This document shows positions 1 to 8,191 of a stretch of 28,614 nucleotides of DNA, piece by piece. The notes beneath the pieces are model-generated. The model saw nothing but the letters and a program-made list of their open reading frames with translations, was not told the origin of the DNA and ran no database searches. The position numbers were made by a program, and so were the translations under genes. Position 1 is the stretch's first letter; each line of letters opens with the position of its first letter. This stretch comes from a virus. The DNA lies in IMG/VR virus record IMGVR_UViG_3300025806_000143, positions 1 through 28,614 of that record; one strand, written 5' to 3'.

Positions 1-2
1 CA

Positions 3-1976
3 CAACGCACCTGGGACGACTCGAAGCAGAGTATTCTAGACTATATCAATGATAATAAGCAGGATACCGTTATTACAACGCATAATGCTTGGGGTATTCA
101 AGATACAGCAGAAGCTAATGCCTTCTTCCAAGCTGCCCTCGACTCGCCCACTCCTTATGTCGCACTTGACTCGGAGACTACAGCTCTCTGGCCTCGTGAT
201 GGACACATCCTAGGTCTCTCGCTCTCTTATGAACGGGATCGTGGAGCGTACATTGATACAGAGTGCCTAGATGAAGAGTCTGAGCGTCTATTGCAGGCGA
301 TCTTTGACAGTAAGATAGTAGTATTTCATAATGCTAAGTTCGATTTGGCATTCTTTGAGTACCACTTCAACTTTCAATTTCCTCAGTTTGAAGATACAAT
401 GCTTCTACATTATTTGATTGATGAGAACCCTGGTACTCATGGATTGAAGCAGCTGTCTATGAAGTATACAAAGTACGGCGACTATGAGAAGCCAATGTAT
501 GATTGGATTGCTAACTATCGCAAAGAGCATGGTATTCTCAAAAATGAGTTCAATTGGGGCGATATTCCTTTTGACATTATGAAGCTCTACGCAGGTATGG
601 ATGCTGCGTGTACCTTCTTACTCTACGAGAAATTTGTAAAGATTAAGCAGAATAAACGGTTGTGTAAGGTATATGATAATATCCTTATCCCAGGTTGTAG
701 ATTTCTGACAGATATTCAAGATAATGGCGTACCGTTCGATGTAAATCGTCTTGTAAAGTCTCAGTCCCTAATGCAGGAAGAAATTGACCAAGCAGTAGCG
801 AATTTATACAAGAACCCAGCAATCGCTAAGTTTGAGGAAATAAATGGAAAAGATTTTAACCCTAACAGTACTATGCAACTTAGGAGTCTACTTTTTGACT
901 TCTTGGGCCTCACTCCTACTGGAAAGAAGACTGGTACTGGAGCAAACAGCACAGATGCGGAAGTTCTTGGAGAGCTATCAGAGCAGTCTGAAGTCCCAGG
1001 ACTCATTCTTTCAATACGACAGAAGTCCAAGATTAAGAATACTTATCTGGACAAGATCATACCGCAGCTGGATAGAGATAGCAGACTACGTACGGGTTTC
1101 AACCTCCATAGTACAACTTCTGGCCGTCTCAGCTCTAGTGGCAAACTTAATATGCAGCAGCTTCCTAGGGATAACCCTATTGTAAAAGGCTGTATCAAAG
1201 CTGCTCCAGGACATAAGATTGTTGCAATGGATTTGACAACAGCAGAGGTATATGTTGCTGCAATACTAGCAAAAGATGCGGCATTGATTGACGTCTTCAA
1301 GGCGGGTGGTAACTTCCACTCACAGATTGCAAAGAAAGTATTCAAGTTGCCTTGTGAAGCAGATAAAGTAGCAGAACTGTATGGTATGCAGAGACAGGCA
1401 GCTAAAGCTGTAACCTTTGGTATTATGTACGGTGCTGGTGCAAACAAGATTAGTGAGCAGGTTACTAAAGATAGTGGTAAGCCTTTTACTAGAAACGAGG
1501 CTCAAGAGGTGATCAACGATTACTTTGAAGAGTTCCACAAACTAAAAAGCTGGATCGAAGATAACCAGAAGTTCATCAAACAGAATGGCTTCATTTATAG
1601 TTACTTCGGTCGTAAAAGGAGATTACCAAATGTCGCCTCTACAGATTCGGGTATCCAAAGTCATAGCATTAGGTCTGGTCTTAACTTTCTGGTGCAGTCT
1701 GCTGCTTCTGATATTAACCTCTTAGGTGCTATCGACATGGGCAGTTGGATCAAAGCTAATAAGAAGAAAGCACGTATCTTCGCCTTAGTACACGATTCGA
1801 TCCTAGCAGAAGTGCCAGATGAAGAAGTAGATGAGTACATGGTGCAGTTAGCCAAGTTCATTCAAATGGATCGAGGGCTCTCTATCCCAGGCGTACCAGT
1901 TGGTTGTGACTTCGAGATTATTCACGAAGACTACTCTGGTGGAAAATTCGAGAAGATGTATGGTTCTGACATATAA
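3..1976 (+). CDS. polA: Family A DNA polymerase with 3'-5' exonuclease domain, 5'-partial
   Basis: Replicative polymerase of the phage. The frame is open to the left edge and no in-frame ATG precedes base 291, so the true start lies outside the window; 657 residues are visible. Proofreading motifs are present: Exo I D-S-E (codons at 168-176), Exo II N-A-K-F-D (Asp at 342) and Exo III Y-A-G-M-D (Asp at 600). Polymerase motif A is DLTTAEVY (Asp at 1230), motif B is R-QAA-K-AVT-F-GIM-YG (Phe, equivalent to E. coli 762, at 1416) and motif C is VHDS (Asp at 1794). The catalytic aspartates and the motif B Arg/Lys/Tyr are intact. Motif A is divergent after the Asp (canonical D-Y-S-Q-x-E-x-R) and motif C has Ser where Glu is usual. 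There is no 5' nuclease domain; that activity is encoded separately at 8719. The next gene overlaps the 3' end by 17 bases. The family assignment is firm. Confidence 0.96.
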   Translation, partial: QRTWDDSKQSILDYINDNKQDTVITTHNAWGIQDTAEANAFFQAALDSPTPYVALDSETTALWPRDGHILGLSLSYERDRGAYIDTECLDEESERLLQAIFDSKIVVFHNAKFDLAFFEYHFNFQFPQFEDTMLLHYLIDENPGTHGLKQLSMKYTKYGDYEKPMYDWIANYRKEHGILKNEFNWGDIPFDIMKLYAGMDAACTFLLYEKFVKIKQNKRLCKVYDNILIPGCRFLTDIQDNGVPFDVNRLVKSQSLMQEEIDQAVANLYKNPAIAKFEEINGKDFNPNSTMQLRSLLFDFLGLTPTGKKTGTGANSTDAEVLGELSEQSEVPGLILSIRQKSKIKNTYLDKIIPQLDRDSRLRTGFNLHSTTSGRLSSSGKLNMQQLPRDNPIVKGCIKAAPGHKIVAMDLTTAEVYVAAILAKDAALIDVFKAGGNFHSQIAKKVFKLPCEADKVAELYGMQRQAAKAVTFGIMYGAGANKISEQVTKDSGKPFTRNEAQEVINDYFEEFHKLKSWIEDNQKFIKQNGFIYSYFGRKRRLPNVASTDSGIQSHSIRSGLNFLVQSAASDINLLGAIDMGSWIKANKKKARIFALVHDSILAEVPDEEVDEYMVQLAKFIQMDRGLSIPGVPVGCDFEIIHEDYSGGKFEKMYGSDI

Positions 1977-2454
1977 AGATCTTAATAAAATAGAGTTTCC
2001 TGTTTATAAGATAGGATCAGGTGACTGGACTCGTGCAGACGGATTATTGTTCATTGACGATCAGTTAGTAGACGATACAAACCAGGACGGAGAAACTCTT
2101 GGTGTGCGCAGAATGCAAACACACTTTAAGGATAAGTATCGCTTGAATAAGGCTATCGGATCTCCTAACGGCATACTTAAACAGAGTAACCCCTATTTTA
2201 TTGATTCAAAGGGTGTACCTTTTGCTTATCAGAAAACTTTAATGTGTGCATTGAGATATCTAAAAATTGAAGAGGTAGTACCTAAAGGAACCGCCTCTAT
2301 AATACGTGTGAAGGGTGTGAGAACACCTTTTACCGTACCACGGCCTCCCGCTACAGGTATGGAGTGGGCAGGCGTTTTGCATCTACATGGACTTCCGTGG
2401 ATGCTTTACGAGTATTCGGACACGAAACTCAAAGATACGAGAAGAAAAGTATAA
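1960..2454 (+). CDS. Conserved-looking phage protein of unknown function
   Basis: 164 residues, beginning MVLTYKDLNKIEF. I chose the ATG at 1960, preceded by GAGAAG, over an upstream TTG at 1900 that lies deep inside the polymerase gene. The resulting 17-base overlap with the polymerase suits the compact operon. I recognise no domain. It has no signal peptide, membrane segment or metal-binding cluster. It contains many lysines and arginines, a Gly/Asp-rich N-terminal half and a Pro-rich stretch near residue 135 (PRPPATG). It lies between the polymerase and PhoH genes and is co-oriented with them, so a role in DNA metabolism is possible, but that rests on position alone. The gene ends one base before the PhoH start codon. 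Confidence 0.75.
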   Translation: MVLTYKDLNKIEFPVYKIGSGDWTRADGLLFIDDQLVDDTNQDGETLGVRRMQTHFKDKYRLNKAIGSPNGILKQSNPYFIDSKGVPFAYQKTLMCALRYLKIEEVVPKGTASIIRVKGVRTPFTVPRPPATGMEWAGVLHLHGLPWMLYEYSDTKLKDTRRKV

Positions 2455-2455
2455 T

Positions 2456-3118
2456 ATGGCTAAAAGACAGAGCAAAACACTAGCAGGAGCTAGTTTGACA
2501 CTACATGAGATCGAGCCTTTAACACGTAACCAAGTAAAGGCGTTTGAGTCTAAGAAGAATTTGATTCTACATGGTCTAGCGGGTACAGGCAAGACATTTA
2601 TATCAAGCTATCTGGCTTATGATGATATGTCCAAGGGTGTGTATGACAAGCTAGTTATTATCCGTAGTGCTGTACCTACCAGAGATATGGGGTTCCTTCC
2701 AGGGACGGAAAAAGAAAAGGCTTCAGTATATGAAGAACCTTACAAGGACATTGCAAACGAGCTATTCCAACGTGGTGATGCCTATGGGATTATGAAACAG
2801 AAGAATCTAGTAGAATTTATGACAACCTCGTTTATTCGAGGAATTACACTCAGAGATGCGGTTATTATTATTGATGAGTGCCAAAATATGTCATTCCATG
2901 AGCTAGACTCAATTATTACTCGTATGGGTGAGAATTGCAGGGTTATATTCTGCGGAGATTTCCGTCAGGCTGATCTAAAACAGAATGGCATGAAGGATTT
3001 TATGAAAATCCTCAAACGCATGGATCTTTTCGACTTTATTGACTTCCAGGTAGAAGACATAGTACGATCCGACTTCGTTAAATCATATATTATAGCAAAG
3101 AATAAACTTGGCCTATGA
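2456..3118 (+). CDS. phoH: PhoH-like P-loop ATPase
   Basis: 220 residues. The start at ATG 2456 (MAKRQSK) follows AGAAGAAAAG at good spacing; the frame is open further upstream to 2387, but that would overlap the previous gene and has no better ribosome site. Walker A is GLAGTGKT at residues 40-47, Walker B is VIIIDECQN with D140/E141, and a GDFRQ segment near 167-171 corresponds to the conserved GDxxQ of PhoH proteins. The protein is essentially just the PhoH ATPase core (related to the N-terminal part of SF1 helicases), without extra RNA-binding or PIN domains. PhoH-like genes are very common in marine phages; their role in infection is unsettled, with RNA metabolism or phosphate stress often proposed. 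It overlaps the helicase gene by ATGA, which suggests translational coupling. Confidence 0.93.
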   Translation: MAKRQSKTLAGASLTLHEIEPLTRNQVKAFESKKNLILHGLAGTGKTFISSYLAYDDMSKGVYDKLVIIRSAVPTRDMGFLPGTEKEKASVYEEPYKDIANELFQRGDAYGIMKQKNLVEFMTTSFIRGITLRDAVIIIDECQNMSFHELDSIITRMGENCRVIFCGDFRQADLKQNGMKDFMKILKRMDLFDFIDFQVEDIVRSDFVKSYIIAKNKLGL

Positions 3119-4398
3119 AAGCAGTAATTAGTAACAGAATTTACATGGAATGCACTCCTGAACTGCAGAAGCAGATCGACGACGAGCTTACGTATGCGAT
3201 TCCGACCCACAATCCACTTGATCCTCCCCAGATGATTAAGAATATGGGACTTATTCGCAACGGGTTGATTTCTATGCCCATAGGGCGCATGGATTTGATA
3301 CCAGAGCACTATGAAATTGTTGATAAACGCTTAGAGAAGCCAGTAGAATTTCCTGAGTTTAAGTTCGACTTACGAGCTAGTCAGAAAGACGTATATGATG
3401 AAATCGAAGACAACGCTATAATTAACGCATGGGTCAGTTGGGGCAAGACTTTTACAGGTCTTGCAATAGCCGGTAAGTTGGGTCAAAAAACGCTCATTGT
3501 TACCCACACTGTCCCATTGCGTAATCAGTGGGCAAAAGAGGTAGAGAAAGTCTATGGAATTAAGGCAGGGATCATAGGTAGTGGAAAGTTTGAACTTGAT
3601 GCTCCTATCGTGATTGGCAATACACAGACTTTATACCGAAATATTGATAAGATTCGCAAAGAGTTTGGCACTATCATACTAGATGAAATGCACCATGTTA
3701 GTAGCCCGACCTTTTCTAAGATTCTCGACACAAATTATTGTCGATACAAGATAGGTCTATCAGGCACTATCGAGAGAAAAGACGGAAAGCACGTAGTTTT
3801 TAGAGATTACTTTGGTAGTAAGTTGTTTCAGCCGCCAAAAGAGAACTACATGACACCGACTGTGCATCTAGTACATTCTGAGATACGCTTTATGGATGGA
3901 GCTAAGATACCTTGGGCAAACAGAGTCTCTGCGCTATCAAATAATGAGGAATATAGGCATACTATAGCAATGCTTGCAGCTGGATATGCCGCCAGAGGAC
4001 ATAAAGTCCTAGTGGTCAGCGATCGAGTCAGTTTCCTCAGAGCTTGCGCCGAGCTGACTGGTGAGAAAGCCGTTTGTGTTACAGGTGACGTAGCGCACGA
4101 GGACAGAGAGACACTCGTAGACGAAATTCTCTACGGGGACGCTAATGTTCTCTACGGAACGCAAGCAATTTTCTCAGAGGGTATATCTGTTGATACTCTG
4201 AGCTGCTTAATACTGGCAACCCCAGTAAACAACGAGCCCCTCCTTACACAGTTAGTAGGTCGGGTAATACGAAAGAAAGAAGGTAAGATTAGTCCAGTTG
4301 TTGTAGACATCCACCTTCGAGGCAAGACTGCACAGAGACAAGCCTCGAATAGGGTAGGATTTTACATGAAACAGGATTGGTCGATGAAGTACCTTTAA
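3115..4398 (+). CDS. SF2 DNA helicase, UvsW-like
   Basis: 427 residues. Motif I is A-W-V-S-W-G-K-T (K111), motif II is DEMH (190-193), motif III is SGT (216-218) and motif VI is QLVGRVIR (379-386); the order and spacing are those of superfamily 2 DExH helicases. A Q-motif-like Arg-Ala-Ser-Gln precedes motif I (Q90). Size and motif style match T4 UvsW-type branch-migration helicases, which remodel forks and recombination intermediates and unwind R-loops. UvsW also has an atypical motif I (SAGKS), so the SWGKT form here is not alarming. The start ATG overlaps the PhoH stop (ATGA). The gene sits in the replication/recombination operon with the gp46/gp47-like pair downstream, consistent with recombination-dependent replication. 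An RNA helicase role cannot be excluded. Confidence 0.92.
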   Translation: MKAVISNRIYMECTPELQKQIDDELTYAIPTHNPLDPPQMIKNMGLIRNGLISMPIGRMDLIPEHYEIVDKRLEKPVEFPEFKFDLRASQKDVYDEIEDNAIINAWVSWGKTFTGLAIAGKLGQKTLIVTHTVPLRNQWAKEVEKVYGIKAGIIGSGKFELDAPIVIGNTQTLYRNIDKIRKEFGTIILDEMHHVSSPTFSKILDTNYCRYKIGLSGTIERKDGKHVVFRDYFGSKLFQPPKENYMTPTVHLVHSEIRFMDGAKIPWANRVSALSNNEEYRHTIAMLAAGYAARGHKVLVVSDRVSFLRACAELTGEKAVCVTGDVAHEDRETLVDEILYGDANVLYGTQAIFSEGISVDTLSCLILATPVNNEPLLTQLVGRVIRKKEGKISPVVVDIHLRGKTAQRQASNRVGFYMKQDWSMKYL

Positions 4399-4409
4399 AA
4401 AAATAGTTC

Positions 4410-4438
4410 TTGACAACATACTTAAAAAGGAGTATAAT
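4410..4438 (+). promoter_or_regulatory. Consensus sigma-70 promoter
   Basis: TTGACA at 4410-4415 and TATAAT at 4433-4438 are separated by exactly 17 bases, matching the consensus in all 12 positions. It sits in one of the very few gaps of the left operon, just after the helicase stop. Transcription would begin near 4445, inside the next gene's GTG-start reading frame, so a transcript from here would lack that gene's Shine-Dalgarno and GTG. The TATAAT is also the spacer between the AAAGGAG at 4426-4432 and that GTG. Confidence 0.75.
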
Positions 4439-4440
4439 AC

Positions 4441-4842
4441 GTGTTCTTATTTAGCTGGGAGAAGGTTTTTGACGAGGCAGAGGGTAGCCCGCTTGAATGT
4501 TGCCGTATCATGGAAATGCTTATAGAAAAGCAAATACCAAAAAATAAATACGATCCAATATACAAGTACGCGACCAAGTCCTTTAATGGCACGAGTTTCT
4601 TACTTCATGCAGATGTCATGGCGCTCAACGCTTATAAGTACAGCCACCGGGACGTGGCAATATATTACGCCCTAGCTTCAATTAGAAGCATGGCGGATTA
4701 CATAGCAACACAACAAACCACACTAGATCTATACCATGTACCGGTTGATCTAGAACTAATCGAAGAAAACAGCCTACTTCGTATAGGTGATGGCGTAGTC
4801 CATTTTCTATATGAGGAAGTCACAACGGAGAATTTACACTAA
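4441..4842 (+). CDS. Hypothetical phage protein
   Basis: 133 residues from GTG 4441, which is preceded by AAAGGAG at about 8 bases, a strong ribosome site. An internal ATG at 4510 (residue 24) is an alternative start for transcripts initiated at the adjacent promoter. I do not recognise the family. The protein is rich in aromatic residues and looks soluble and largely helical: FSWEKVFDEAEG at the N-terminus, then KYDPIYKYATKSFNG, a hydrophobic helix with YYALASIRSMADY, and an acidic C-terminus. No metal or nucleotide motif is visible. It directly precedes the ssDNA-binding protein with a TAATG junction, so the two are probably translated together. Its place in a replication operon is the only clue to function. 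Confidence 0.8.
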   Translation: MFLFSWEKVFDEAEGSPLECCRIMEMLIEKQIPKNKYDPIYKYATKSFNGTSFLLHADVMALNAYKYSHRDVAIYYALASIRSMADYIATQQTTLDLYHVPVDLELIEENSLLRIGDGVVHFLYEEVTTENLH

Positions 4843-5474
4843 TGGCATTATCATTTAACAAGCAAACTGGCGGCGCACAAAAATCATCCATCTCTACTTT
4901 TCAGTACAAAGATGGCGACAATAAAATGCGTATCGTCGGTGACATCTTAGCTCGCTACGTCTACTGGATTGAAGGCGAGAACGGCAAGAACATTCCTTTG
5001 GAGTGTCTCTCATTCGATCGCAATGCCGAGCGATTCAATAACAAAGAACAGGATTGGGTTCGTGAATACTTCCCAGACCTCAAGTGTGGCTGGAGCTACG
5101 CTGTACAAGTAATCGACCCTACCGATGGTAAGGTTAAAGTAGCAAACCTTAAGAAGAAGCTGTGGGAGCAAGTAATTACTGCTGCAGAAGATCTGGGCGA
5201 CCCTACTGATCACGCTACTGGCTGGGACGTATGCTTCAAGCGAGTAAAGACTGGCCCACTGCCTTACAATGTTGAGTACCAACTCCAAGCATTGAAGTGC
5301 AAGCCACGTGCTCTGACTGAAGACGAGCTAGCATCTATTGCTGACCTCAAGTCTATGGACGATGTTATGCCTCGCCCAACAGCAGACGCACAGAAAGAAC
5401 TGTTAGACCGCCTACGCAATGCAGGCGCAGAGACCGATGACGAAGCACTGGAAGCTGAGTTCAATATCGGATGA
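4842..5474 (+). CDS. Putative single-stranded DNA-binding protein, gp32-like
   Basis: 210 residues. The layout resembles T4-type gp32: a short basic N-terminus, then an OB-fold-like core with alternating aromatic and basic residues (RIVGDILARYVYW, GWSYAVQVIDP, a VANLKKKLW segment near 105 matching the KYRFGKKIWDK region of gp32), and an acidic tail (ETDDEALEAEF) of the kind that recruits partner proteins. Only a few scattered cysteines are present, so the zinc-binding cluster of T4 gp32 is missing. It would coat single-stranded DNA during replication and recombination. It overlaps the preceding gene by one base (TAATG) and the SbcD-like gene by ATGA, placing it between helicase and recombination nuclease. 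The assignment rests on architecture and local resemblance, so confidence is moderate. Confidence 0.72.
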   Translation: MALSFNKQTGGAQKSSISTFQYKDGDNKMRIVGDILARYVYWIEGENGKNIPLECLSFDRNAERFNNKEQDWVREYFPDLKCGWSYAVQVIDPTDGKVKVANLKKKLWEQVITAAEDLGDPTDHATGWDVCFKRVKTGPLPYNVEYQLQALKCKPRALTEDELASIADLKSMDDVMPRPTADAQKELLDRLRNAGAETDDEALEAEFNIG

Positions 5475-6430
5475 TCTTATATACAGCAGATTGGCACATA
5501 AAGCTGGGACAGAAGAACGTCCCAGTATCGTGGGCTTTAAACCGCTATAATCTATTCTTTGAGCAAGTGTACGAGCTTGAGAAAGAGTGCAGTATGCACA
5601 TTATAGGTGGTGATCTGTTTGATAGACTGCCAAACATGGAAGAGTTGGAACTTTACTTCAAGTTTATTCGTGGAGTAAAGATTCCAACTGTTATCTATGA
5701 TGGAAACCATGAAGCTACTAAGAAGTACAAGACCTTCTTTACACAGTTAAAGCAAGTATCACGGGATATCAACCCTCTGATACACATTGTGGATATTTCT
5801 TACGTTGATGAAGACCTAGGTTATGGCATACTGCCTTATACTGATCTTCATCGTAAGGGTAGCATTGAGCAGTTTAACACAAGTCAACCTCTATTTACTC
5901 ATGTTCGTGGAGAGATACCTCCCCATGTTAAACCAGAAGTAGATTTAGACAGGTTTGAAGACTTTCCTGTAGTATTTTCCGGAGATCTACACTCCCATAG
6001 CAACAGTCAACGTAACATTGTATACCCTGGTAGTCCTATGACTACTTCTTTTCATAGAAGCATAGTTAAAACAGGCTACTTGCTTATCAATGAACAGGAC
6101 TGGAGCTGGATGTGGGAAGAGTTTAGACTACCGCAGTTATTGAGAAAGACAGTATCAAATCAATCTGATATGGTACCAACCGACTACCACCATACAATCT
6201 ATGAAGTAGAAGGCGATATTCAAGAACTTGCAGGTGTTAAGAACTCAGACCTCCTCGATAAGAAAGTAGTTAAACGAAAATCAGAGGCAAGCCTGATTAT
6301 AGATAAAGATATGTCGATACAAGAAGAACTAGCAGAGTATTTGGCATATATTTTAGAATTACCAGAAACCTCAATACCAGAGATAATAGGAACATACAAT
6401 GATTACGCTTCAAAAGTTGAAATGGGATAA
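5471..6430 (+). CDS. sbcD: SbcD/Mre11/gp47-like nuclease subunit
   Basis: 319 residues. Calcineurin-like metallophosphoesterase motifs occur in order: TADWHI (D7, H9) near the N-terminus, GGDLFDR (about 46-52), YDGNHE (about 77-82), FTHVRGE (about 141-147) and SGDLHSH (about 170-176). These bind the two Mn ions of the Mre11 nuclease. The fifth motif is G-D-L-H where the family usually has G-H-x-H. The C-terminal third probably forms the cap and the Rad50-binding region. With the SbcC-like partner it would make the double-strand-end resection complex equivalent to T4 gp46/gp47, feeding recombination-dependent replication. The start ATG overlaps the previous stop (ATGA), and the next gene begins 32 bases before this one ends. 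Confidence 0.93.
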   Translation: MILYTADWHIKLGQKNVPVSWALNRYNLFFEQVYELEKECSMHIIGGDLFDRLPNMEELELYFKFIRGVKIPTVIYDGNHEATKKYKTFFTQLKQVSRDINPLIHIVDISYVDEDLGYGILPYTDLHRKGSIEQFNTSQPLFTHVRGEIPPHVKPEVDLDRFEDFPVVFSGDLHSHSNSQRNIVYPGSPMTTSFHRSIVKTGYLLINEQDWSWMWEEFRLPQLLRKTVSNQSDMVPTDYHHTIYEVEGDIQELAGVKNSDLLDKKVVKRKSEASLIIDKDMSIQEELAEYLAYILELPETSIPEIIGTYNDYASKVEMG

Positions 6431-8189
6431 TTGCTTTAGTTACGGTTCTGGTAACGAGTTAGACTTGGATGATAACACAGTAACACAAATTATTGGTACT
6501 AACGGAATGGGCAAGTCGTCTATTCCGTTAATCATCGAAGAAGCTCTGTACAACAAGAATTCTAAAGGAATTAAAAAAGTTGATATTCCAAACAGGCATA
6601 TCAATGACGGATACAACATATCTCTTACTTTCACTAAAGACGGTTCGACATATGAGATCACCATCAAACGTAAGTCTAGTATCAAAGTAAAACTAGAGAA
6701 AGACGGTGAAGACATTAGTAGTCATACAGCTACTAATACATACAAGACTATTCAAGGTATTATTGGAATAGATTTCAAAACATTCTCGCAGTTGGTATAT
6801 CAAAATACTAACGCGAGCCTGCAGTTTCTTACAGCAACAGACGCTAATCGTAAGAAGTTCTTAATCGACCTTCTTCAGTTAGAGCATTATGTAGAGTTGT
6901 TCGAAGTATTTAAAGCGGCTTCGAAAGAGGCAACCTCAAAGAGTACAAACGTTTCAGGTCAGTTAGCGACCGTAGAAAAATGGTTGGAAAATAACAAACT
7001 TGAGAGTACCGATGTACTACCCCTGCTAAAAGTAGAAAGTTCGTTGGAAGAACACGAGAAAGATCTCCGTCATTGGACGAATGAACTTGATAAGTGGACT
7101 GAAAATTCTGATAAAATTTCTAAGAATAACGGATATAAAAAGCAGCTCGACGCTATAGATATCAACACTCTAAATACAGACAAAGTAGAGTTTATAGATT
7201 CCGAAGACCTTATGTCGGAGATTGGATCAATTAGAGCAGCCGCTGCGGGTGCGAAAACAACCTTAAACAAGCTAGGAAACGTACACGATGAATGCCCTAC
7301 CTGTAAGCAGCCTATCGACAATTCGGTAGAGAAAGCTATGGTCGAAGTAGAGCAGAAGAAATTTGCAGAAGCAAAGGAGAAATTAGATGAACTTACAGAA
7401 CAGCTTAAACAAGTTAAAGCAAATAATGGAAGATTTGAAAGTAACACAAAAGCTATCCGAGATTGGGAAATGCTTTATCAGGCTTATGACAGCTCTATCC
7501 CTGCGGATCATGTGGATAGTGCGGAGCTTGAAGCCAGCGTTAATCACAGCAGTAGAGGCGTACAAGAAGCAAAAGCGCAGGAGTCAAAACTTAGGGCCGA
7601 GAACGAGCGTAGAAACAAACTTAACACAAGACTCCAAGTAATCCAAGAACAGACTGACGACTTCAAAGCGCAGAAAGAAAAACATAAAGCAGACCTCGTT
7701 GAATTACAAAGTAAAGAAACGACTCTGGACATCTTGAAGAAGGCATTTAGTACAAATGGCTTGCTTGCATACAAGATTGAGAATTTAGTAAAAGAGCTAG
7801 AAGAGTTGACAAATACTTATCTAGCCGAACTATCTGATGGTAGGTTTACACTAGAGTTTGTGGTATCGAACGACAAACTTAATGTACAGATTACAGATGC
7901 AGGAAGCATTATTGATATTCTTGCTCTCTCTTCTGGAGAACTTGCCAGAGTTAACACCGCTACTCTACTAGCTATCCGTCAGCTAATGAGTAGTATTTCA
8001 AAGTCAAGAATAAATGTTTTATTTTTAGACGAGGTTATCAATGTACTCGATGAGACAGGAAGAGAGCGTATGGTAGAAGTATTGCTTCGAGAAGATTTAA
8101 ATACTTATATCGTATCACATGGCTGGACTCACCCACTCCTCGAAAAGATTGAAGTCGTCAAGGACGGAAACGTCAGCGTACTGGAGTAG
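6399..8189 (+). CDS. sbcC: SbcC/Rad50/gp46-like SMC-type ATPase
   Basis: 596 residues, much shorter than bacterial SbcC (about 1000) and close to T4 gp46. Walker A is GTNGMGKSS (33-41). A central zinc hook CPTC lies at residues 299-302, flanked by heptad-rich Lys/Glu coiled coils on both sides. The ABC signature is LSSGE (510-514), Walker B is VLFLDE (D544, E545), followed by a D-loop, and the H-loop is VSHGW (H574). All parts of a Rad50-type ATPase are therefore present, with short coiled-coil arms. It would power the SbcD-like nuclease. ATG 6399 follows AGGA at 8 bases and lies inside the sbcD gene, as is common for this pair. Confidence 0.95.
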   Translation: MITLQKLKWDNCFSYGSGNELDLDDNTVTQIIGTNGMGKSSIPLIIEEALYNKNSKGIKKVDIPNRHINDGYNISLTFTKDGSTYEITIKRKSSIKVKLEKDGEDISSHTATNTYKTIQGIIGIDFKTFSQLVYQNTNASLQFLTATDANRKKFLIDLLQLEHYVELFEVFKAASKEATSKSTNVSGQLATVEKWLENNKLESTDVLPLLKVESSLEEHEKDLRHWTNELDKWTENSDKISKNNGYKKQLDAIDINTLNTDKVEFIDSEDLMSEIGSIRAAAAGAKTTLNKLGNVHDECPTCKQPIDNSVEKAMVEVEQKKFAEAKEKLDELTEQLKQVKANNGRFESNTKAIRDWEMLYQAYDSSIPADHVDSAELEASVNHSSRGVQEAKAQESKLRAENERRNKLNTRLQVIQEQTDDFKAQKEKHKADLVELQSKETTLDILKKAFSTNGLLAYKIENLVKELEELTNTYLAELSDGRFTLEFVVSNDKLNVQITDAGSIIDILALSSGELARVNTATLLAIRQLMSSISKSRINVLFLDEVINVLDETGRERMVEVLLREDLNTYIVSHGWTHPLLEKIEVVKDGNVSVLE

Positions 8190-8191
8190 AA

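Noticed and set aside
844-1185. Open frame of 113 residues with a hydrophobic start on the + strand
   Set aside because: It lies wholly inside the DNA polymerase gene in another frame; the polymerase motifs are continuous across it.
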